DNA of 64,000 nt from contig CM060200.1 of the NCBI GenBank assembly GCA_030562195.1, forward strand, positions 11,408,001-11,472,000, given 5' to 3'. The notes beneath the pieces are model-generated. The model made no database searches, was not told where the DNA came from, and saw only the letters and a list, made by a program, of their open reading frames with translations. This DNA comes from Nipponacmea schrenckii (lineage: Eukaryota > Mollusca > Gastropoda > Lottiidae). This document shows positions 63,701 to 64,000 of this stretch, piece after piece (the stretch's first letter is position 1; each line of letters starts with the position of its first letter). The position numbers and the translations under genes are program-made.

Positions 63701-63871
63701 GTTTGGTCAATTTACATCGGGTTTGAAAATAAACTTTGTTTATCGCTTCCTATTGCGAGATTCAGAGCGTTCCTTATGAAACAAATACTCTTATGGTTTA
63801 CCATCTTTTTACCATTTAATACTTATACATTTCAGGGACCACCTGGCCCACCGGGAGAAAAAGGAATTACG
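24662..63871 (+). CDS. COL9A1-like: FACIT collagen, alpha-1(IX)-like (34 exons placed, 3' end outside window)
   Basis: Secreted extracellular-matrix collagen of the fibril-associated, interrupted-helix class. The 34 exons give 778 codons with consistent phases. Order: signal peptide 1-21; NC4-like TSPN/laminin-G domain about 22-245 with Cys31, Cys185, Cys228 and Cys238; basic linker 246-287; acidic CEVTC knot 294-298; Gly-X-Y helix from Gly301. Diagnostic words are GEDDLPGFDFIS, SFVSTFRMPG, RDWHKIHFSVGRE and LVLHCDPSKPERETCDELP, which align closely with the NC4 domain of vertebrate alpha-1(IX) rather than V/XI. Helix breaks: IV at 421-422, PQK at 456-458, an 11-residue gap 501-511, and 626-631. 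RGD occurs at 280-282, 473-475 and 697-699; N306 is an NGT sequon. Fifteen helix exons are exactly 54 bp and all helix exons are class 0. The C-terminal helix and NC1 are outside the window. FACIT identity is firm; orthology to COL9A1 rather than another FACIT is inferred. Confidence 0.9.
26550..26660 (-). repeat. dispersed LINE/SINE-like 3' end, copy 1
   Basis: 'taataataataaac' then 'attttacata', 'agtccaatacacaaggcac', 'atggtcctgcc' and 'agcccttagggcaatacaatgg'. The same ordered words occur at 35165, and in part at 32975. Read on the minus strand, the TAA run becomes a (TTA)n tail, so this is probably the 3' end of a retroposon. Confidence 0.65.
32975..33065 (-). repeat. dispersed LINE/SINE-like 3' end, copy 2 (diverged)
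   Basis: 'ttattttacatgggccagaa' and 'ttaggtccaatgcacatgac' match the copy at 35165. The right half is more diverged. Confidence 0.55.
35165..35275 (-). repeat. dispersed LINE/SINE-like 3' end, copy 3
   Basis: 'ataataataaatatac', 'tttattttacatgggtcaga', 'ggcccaatacacaaggacat' and 'agcccatggggcaatacatt'. Clearest copy of the family. It is followed by an A-rich tract (35277-35300). Confidence 0.65.
35746..35950. repeat. CpG-rich block with short inverted repeats, MITE-like
   Basis: GTGCGTTC (35746-35753) faces GAACGCAC (35853-35860). A second 'tctgaacgcg' lies near 35793. NRF1-like 'gcgcgtgcgc' and 'tgcgcatgcg' follow at 35884 and 35932. The block is markedly richer in CpG than the surrounding intron and ends about 110 bp before exon 2. 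It could be a small DNA-transposon relic or a regulatory island. Confidence 0.4.
36059..36118 (+). CDS. COL9A1-like: collagen exon 2: start of NC4/TSPN domain
   Basis: Acceptor 'tatatttcag', donor 'gtaagg'. Encodes LLPNQGPVCPERPGEDDLP with the first NC4 cysteine (Cys31). 'GQDDLPGFD' is the corresponding block in vertebrate alpha-1(IX). Phase 1 in, phase 1 out. Confidence 0.9.
36119..36832. other. intron 2
   Basis: No feature recognised. Confidence 0.7.
36833..36965 (+). CDS. COL9A1-like: collagen exon 3: TSPN domain
   Basis: Encodes FDFISKYQLD and, later, VPGSNEFQVAYRISKRANLR, matching the beta-strand start of the TSPN fold (alpha-1(IX) 'FDLISQFQVD' and 'GSTALQVAY'). Acceptor 'tttcttttag', donor 'gtaagt', ending phase 2. 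Confidence 0.93.
36966..37530. other. intron 3
   Basis: No feature recognised. Confidence 0.7.
37531..37756 (+). CDS. COL9A1-like: collagen exon 4: TSPN domain
   Basis: 226 bp. Encodes QLFPKGLPDRFSFVSTFRMP, then EKWNLVQIKD and GVRLDGETKTIDFYY. 'GLP-x-SF-xTFRM' and 'W-x-QI-D' are TSPN/laminin-G signatures. Donor 'gtaagt' at phase 0. Confidence 0.95.
37757..38199. other. intron 4
   Basis: No feature recognised. Confidence 0.7.
38200..38370 (+). CDS. COL9A1-like: collagen exon 5: TSPN domain, Cys185
   Basis: 171 bp after acceptor 'tttgttccag'. Encodes VFTRDWHKIHFSVGREYIEL, then YLDCQPIASKPI and WRPIDVNGEMVLG. The 'WHK-x-V-x-L-x-DC' stretch is the laminin-G core, and Cys185 is expected to form a disulphide. 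Class 0 at both ends. Confidence 0.95.
38371..38697. other. intron 5
   Basis: No feature recognised. Confidence 0.7.
38698..38778 (+). CDS. COL9A1-like: collagen exon 6: end of NC4 domain, Cys228 and Cys238
   Basis: 81 bp. Encodes FDLQWLVLHCDPSKPERETC and then DELPPPS. This is nearly the alpha-1(IX) wording ('FELQWMLIHCDP' and 'RRETCHELP') and is the best single argument for a IX-like FACIT. Confidence 0.95.
39057..39095 (+). CDS. COL9A1-like: collagen exon 7: polybasic mini-exon
   Basis: 39 bp, class 0, acceptor 'attctttcag', donor 'gtatga'. Encodes PRRRKRPNKRKPK: nine of thirteen residues are Arg or Lys. The RRKR run resembles a furin site, but the following Pro would disfavour cutting. 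Heparan-sulphate binding is more likely, as for the basic vertebrate NC4. Its small size and phase suit alternative splicing. Confidence 0.75.
39096..41127. other. intron 7
   Basis: Holds a retroposon-like 3' end ('caataaagagttgattatta' with an ATT run, 39811-39842) and an unusual ATAGC/GCATA-rich tract (about 40590-40930). Confidence 0.6.
39811..39842 (+). repeat. (ATT)n retroposon tail
   Basis: 'aataaagag' followed by about six ATT units, the typical end of a molluscan LINE. No coding part was recognised upstream. Confidence 0.5.
41128..41214 (+). CDS. COL9A1-like: collagen exon 8: basic Arg/Pro linker with RGD
   Basis: 87 bp, class 0. Encodes RDPLRPTRTPSRRQPTERPI, then RRGDINPNK. Low-complexity Arg/Pro/Thr linker between NC4 and the helix. 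RGDI (280-283) is outside the helix and could be exposed to integrins. Acceptor 'ttttattag', donor 'gtagag'. Confidence 0.8.
41613..41678 (+). CDS. COL9A1-like: collagen exon 9: CxxxC knot and start of helix
   Basis: 66 bp. Encodes PEPEEECEVTC then PRGPPGRNGTK. Two cysteines (294, 298) just before the first Gly-X-Y triplets suggest an interchain disulphide knot. NGT at 306-308 is an N-glycosylation sequon. Confidence 0.88.
41867..41974 (+). CDS. COL9A1-like: collagen exon 10 (108 bp helix)
   Basis: Twelve perfect Gly-X-Y triplets, starting GSMGPRGIPGEPGIPG and ending GPRGADGID. 108 bp is twice the 54-bp module. Acceptor 'tttttaacaag' is slightly weak; donor 'gtaagt'. Confidence 0.95.
42192..42245 (+). 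CDS. COL9A1-like: collagen exon 11 (54 bp helix)
   Basis: GRPGVPGEPGVPGRDGRQ; acceptor 'aaaattgcag', donor 'gtaagt'. Confidence 0.95.
42452..42505 (+). CDS. COL9A1-like: collagen exon 12 (54 bp helix)
   Basis: GLKGEVGRAGRRGGSGTK; acceptor 'tttaattcag', donor 'gtagta'. Confidence 0.95.
42827..42880 (+). CDS. COL9A1-like: collagen exon 13 (54 bp helix)
   Basis: GERGIAGLPGRPGEPGAK; acceptor 'gcttatttag', donor 'gtaagt'. Confidence 0.95.
42881..44301. other. intron 13
   Basis: 1.4 kb with no recognised feature beyond a short poly-G run near 43559-43565. Confidence 0.6.
44302..44364 (+). CDS. COL9A1-like: collagen exon 14 (63 bp helix)
   Basis: Seven triplets, GESGNDGRPGEPGKPGDIG then EA. Ends the first uninterrupted helix (residues 301-420). 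Confidence 0.95.
44411..44625. repeat. short imperfect tandem repeat in intron 14
   Basis: Three to four copies of a 52-72 bp unit with 'atcgatgaagcatgcatatt' and 'acaatgttttcaaccagttg', filling the intron between exons 14 and 15. Spacing of the shared word is about 52 and then 72 bp. Confidence 0.85.
44772..44831 (+). CDS. COL9A1-like: collagen exon 15 with 2-residue helix break
   Basis: 60 bp: IV, then GPIGPKGDTGEPGPRGLE. The two extra residues Ile421-Val422 break Gly-X-Y register at the exon junction. Acceptor 'accttttcag', donor 'gtatgg'. Confidence 0.92.
45214..45267 (+). CDS. COL9A1-like: collagen exon 16 with Gly-less triplet
   Basis: GRRGRTGPRGAPGETPQK. The last triplet PQK lacks glycine (Pro456), so the helix is interrupted while keeping register. 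54 bp, donor 'gtattg'. Confidence 0.93.
45268..46281. other. intron 16
   Basis: No recognised feature. Open frames at 45487-45687 and 45668-45901 have no motif. Confidence 0.6.
46282..46335 (+). CDS. COL9A1-like: collagen exon 17 (54 bp helix, RGD)
   Basis: GTKGEVGTPGEKGERGDR. Contains KGE-type stabilising triplets and an in-helix RGD (473-475). Donor 'gtaagt'. Confidence 0.95.
46370..46935. repeat. 39-bp minisatellite filling intron 17
   Basis: About 14-15 copies of a 39-bp unit, ccaatttctaaatatgagct plus acaatgttcttccttccat. The unit length is a multiple of three and the plus strand has no stop through most of it, giving a fortuitous 13-residue repeat (MSYNVLPSIQFLN). It starts about 35 bp after the exon 17 donor and ends about 40 bp before exon 18. 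Confidence 0.95.
46975..47028 (+). CDS. COL9A1-like: collagen exon 18 (54 bp helix)
   Basis: GFTGGEGPPGPPGLPGRP; acceptor 'tatattttag' directly downstream of the minisatellite. Confidence 0.95.
47122..47169 (+). CDS. COL9A1-like: collagen exon 19: non-collagenous break
   Basis: 48 bp: GIPGETVTSNRIEPLP. After two triplets an 11-residue non-collagenous segment (501-511, VTSNRIEPLP plus Ile of exon 20) forms a hinge comparable in size to NC3 of type IX. It lacks the NC3 cysteines. Confidence 0.93.
47324..47380 (+). CDS. COL9A1-like: collagen exon 20 (57 bp, helix restarts)
   Basis: IGPQGSEGPEGPPGKPGPK. The first Ile closes the hinge, then perfect triplets. Acceptor 'atatgttgcag', donor 'gtaagg'. 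Confidence 0.95.
47381..47867. other. intron 20
   Basis: No recognised feature. Confidence 0.7.
47868..47912 (+). CDS. COL9A1-like: collagen exon 21 (45 bp helix)
   Basis: GQKGGRGALGRKGLK, a very basic five-triplet exon. 45 bp is the classic 54-minus-9 size. Acceptor 'atatttaag'. Confidence 0.92.
47913..48286. other. intron 21
   Basis: No recognised feature. Confidence 0.7.
48287..48340 (+). CDS. COL9A1-like: collagen exon 22 (54 bp helix)
   Basis: GDKGETGAQGLSGADGIQ; acceptor 'acttttacag', donor 'gtaagt'. Confidence 0.95.
48598..48651 (+). CDS. COL9A1-like: collagen exon 23 (54 bp helix)
   Basis: GPEGEAGRTGSKGDKGSR; acceptor 'atttttcag', donor 'gtaagt'. Confidence 0.95.
48652..48966. other. 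intron 23
   Basis: No recognised feature. Confidence 0.7.
48967..49020 (+). CDS. COL9A1-like: collagen exon 24 (54 bp helix)
   Basis: GQDGQRGQRGAPGSQGPT; acceptor 'tgttatag', donor 'gtaagt'. Confidence 0.95.
49021..49333. other. intron 24
   Basis: No recognised feature. Confidence 0.7.
49334..49387 (+). CDS. COL9A1-like: collagen exon 25 (54 bp helix)
   Basis: GRTGDSGKTGSKGDTGAR; acceptor 'cattatttag', donor 'gtaggt'. Confidence 0.95.
49388..50937. other. intron 25
   Basis: 1.55 kb. Only a C14 homopolymer followed by an A-rich run (50189-50229) stands out. Confidence 0.65.
50189..50229. repeat. poly-C / poly-A homopolymer pair
   Basis: Fourteen C directly followed by A10, then A-rich sequence broken by single C bases. 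Length is likely uncertain in the assembly. Confidence 0.9.
50938..50991 (+). CDS. COL9A1-like: collagen exon 26 with imperfect helix
   Basis: GPPGPPGNPGLGSAKGQL. The run G-L-G-S-A-K-G breaks register (626-631) inside an otherwise normal 54-bp exon, giving a small flexible site. Acceptor 'atttttcag', donor 'gtatgg'. Confidence 0.93.
50992..52431. other. intron 26
   Basis: Contains ATT/TTA-rich runs (51163-51208), possibly a retroposon tail, and an NRF1-like 'gcgcatgcgcgg' (51567-51578). The 113-codon open frame at 51952-52293 has no motif. Confidence 0.55.
52432..52485 (+). CDS. COL9A1-like: collagen exon 27 (54 bp helix)
   Basis: GPPGLPGPRGPPGIKGDK; acceptor 'ttccttgtag', donor 'gtaaga'. 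Confidence 0.95.
52640..52693 (+). CDS. COL9A1-like: collagen exon 28 (54 bp helix)
   Basis: GVAGLAGTPGNNGAPGRP; acceptor 'ttattgtag', donor 'gtatgt'. Confidence 0.95.
52815..53160. repeat. palindrome-rich block in intron 28, MITE-like
   Basis: Nested short inverted words: 'ccgtttaca' against 'tgtaaacgg', 'ggttccat' against 'atggaac', and a perfect 12-bp palindrome TGCGCATGCGCA (53019-53030). Base composition is richer in CpG than neighbouring introns. Probably a DNA-transposon relic; boundaries are uncertain. Confidence 0.4.
53267..53311 (+). CDS. COL9A1-like: collagen exon 29 (45 bp helix)
   Basis: GIPGPAGEIGATGET; acceptor 'ttattgtag', donor 'gtgagt'. Confidence 0.95.
53312..53613. other. 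intron 29
   Basis: No recognised feature. Confidence 0.7.
53614..53667 (+). CDS. COL9A1-like: collagen exon 30 (54 bp helix, RGD)
   Basis: GQPGESGKIGPRGDPGLP with RGD at 697-699 inside the helix. Acceptor 'tacattttag', donor 'gtaagt'. Confidence 0.95.
53775..54060 (-). pseudogene. LINE ORF2 C-terminal fragment in intron 30
   Basis: Minus strand, antisense to the collagen gene. It reads SKLFKDRCNRLWNESNC, then TRKRFTQDTNIICSLCGSDF and YEYHYVLICQTLNN. The CxxC...H...C knuckle followed by a 'YHYVLIC' block is typical of the extreme C-terminus of molluscan LINE ORF2 proteins. Upstream coding is decayed by stops and frameshifts and no tail is obvious, so it is a dead fragment unrelated to the collagen product. 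Confidence 0.65.
54061..55817. other. rest of intron 30
   Basis: No recognised feature apart from a pyrimidine-rich run (55753-55780). Confidence 0.6.
55818..55871 (+). CDS. COL9A1-like: collagen exon 31 (54 bp helix)
   Basis: GTAGVAGSPGLPGQNGVK; acceptor 'ctgtttgtag', donor 'gtaatg'. Confidence 0.95.
55872..58103. other. intron 31 / possible internal promoter region
   Basis: 2.2 kb of AT-rich sequence. Its last 260 bp carry the candidate internal promoter and alternative first exon described separately. Nothing else was recognised. Confidence 0.55.
57847..57853 (+). promoter_or_regulatory. TATA-like box of candidate internal promoter
   Basis: TATATAT in 'cttatatatcgcgtgcag', about 150 bp before an ATG that opens a signal-peptide-like frame. 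In AT-rich introns such words are common, so its value is contextual only. Confidence 0.3.
57996..58166 (+). CDS. candidate alternative first exon: signal peptide fused to Gly-X-Y
   Basis: An ATG in good context ('aaaccATGat') starts MISSSYMKSFPVILLSAICD, then ICIAQYDYHVQYVYWK. This passes without a stop into the Gly-X-Y of exon 32 (58104-58166). From Met7 the leader is a classic signal peptide (Lys, hydrophobic core, cut after Ala24, next residue Gln, as in the main isoform). A 10-codon upstream ORF (57960-57992) ends four bases before the ATG. If used, the product would be a secreted collagen chain lacking NC4 and about 700 residues of the long form. Vertebrate COL9A1 has an internal promoter that omits NC4, but at a different place. 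The alternative is that this is ordinary intron open by chance. Confidence 0.45.
58104..58166 (+). CDS. COL9A1-like: collagen exon 32 (63 bp helix)
   Basis: Seven perfect triplets, GETGDRGVPGTPGPPGNNG then RV; donor 'gtaagt'. The acceptor 'tgtttattggaag' has an AG but a poor pyrimidine tract, clearly weaker than the other acceptors of this gene. The sequence just upstream is open in the same frame. Confidence 0.9.
58167..62670. other. intron 32 (4.5 kb)
   Basis: The longest helix-region intron. Apart from the core-repeat block at 61310-61905, nothing was recognised. Confidence 0.6.
61310..61905. repeat. about 160-bp tandem core repeats, pearl/Helentron-like
   Basis: Three to four degenerate copies spaced 155-161 bp. 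Each carries 'agtcaagggcaataactcag', 'ttcatcgaaaaatcgtcaat' and 'caccaaatttcattcaaatc' (start words at 61321, 61476, 61637 and a decayed fourth near 61800). Related in style to the cores at 22877-23676 but a different subfamily. No inverted ends or microsatellite were found, so it is probably a truncated element. Confidence 0.75.
62671..62742 (+). CDS. COL9A1-like: collagen exon 33 (72 bp helix)
   Basis: Eight perfect triplets, GPQGPIGPPGMIGPVG then IPGSPGPP; acceptor 'ttttttctag', donor 'gtaagt'. Confidence 0.95.
62743..63835. other. intron 33
   Basis: No recognised feature. Minus-strand open frames at 62885-63094 and 63358-63600 have no motif. Confidence 0.6.
63836..63871 (+). CDS. COL9A1-like: collagen exon 34 (36 bp helix)
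   Basis: GPPGPPGEKGIT, four triplets. The acceptor 'tacatttcag' is good. The donor 'gtttgt' is unusual, since most of this gene uses 'gtaagt'-like donors, but reading on meets a stop within about 12 codons. The gene continues past the window. Confidence 0.88.
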
Positions 63872-64000
63872 GTTTGTATTTTCTTTGAAAAGTATTAATG
63901 AGGATTTACAAATTTTTTCTCTTCTGTTTAAATCCCATTGTTCGTGTTTTATCATTGGTTTTAAATCATACAGTAAATTAGATGCAGATTCACTATTATC
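63872..64000. other. start of intron 34
   Basis: Only intron sequence before the window edge. Confidence 0.7.

Overview
This is an AT-rich animal genomic window. The strand shown carries most of one large, finely split gene for a FACIT-type collagen most like collagen alpha-1(IX). The upstream third is intergenic and dominated by satellite-like arrays and mobile-element remains. Repeats built on the phrase 'aagggcaataactc', and a non-autonomous element shaped like the oyster 'pearl' family, suggest a mollusc, probably a bivalve. That assignment is inference; no species-specific gene was recognised.

Layout. 1-24.6 kb holds no gene I can support. It contains a 19-bp minisatellite (824-2579), a nearly identical 2.01-kb tandem duplication (5587-9602), a 22-27 bp minisatellite (11344-15185) interrupted by an internally deleted LINE (12567-13877), a diverging 35-36 bp minisatellite (19541-21415), a small reverse-transcriptase-like relic (22250-22459), and a complete pearl/Helentron-like element with 13-bp inverted ends, a core array and an AGAC microsatellite (22715-23749). 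From 24,658 to the right edge runs the collagen gene. I place 34 exons by splice sites, reading phase and family similarity; together they give 778 codons and remain open at the window edge.

The protein reads in order: signal peptide (1-21); an NC4-like thrombospondin N-terminal/laminin-G domain with four cysteines (about 22-245); a very basic Arg/Pro/Lys linker containing an RGD (246-287); an acidic CxxxC knot (288-300); then Gly-X-Y triple helix from residue 301, mostly in 54-bp class-0 exons. The helix is broken by a 2-residue insertion, one Gly-less triplet, an 11-residue non-collagenous break and a short imperfect stretch. The end of the helix and the C-terminal domain lie beyond the window.

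The most interesting signal is at 57,996-58,166. A TATA-like box, a short upstream ORF, a well-placed ATG and a signal-peptide-like segment run without a stop directly into a Gly-X-Y exon whose own splice acceptor is poor. This looks like an internal alternative first exon. It would make a short secreted chain lacking the NC4 domain, a strategy known for vertebrate COL9A1, though here it sits much further into the helix. No tRNA, rRNA or CRISPR was seen.
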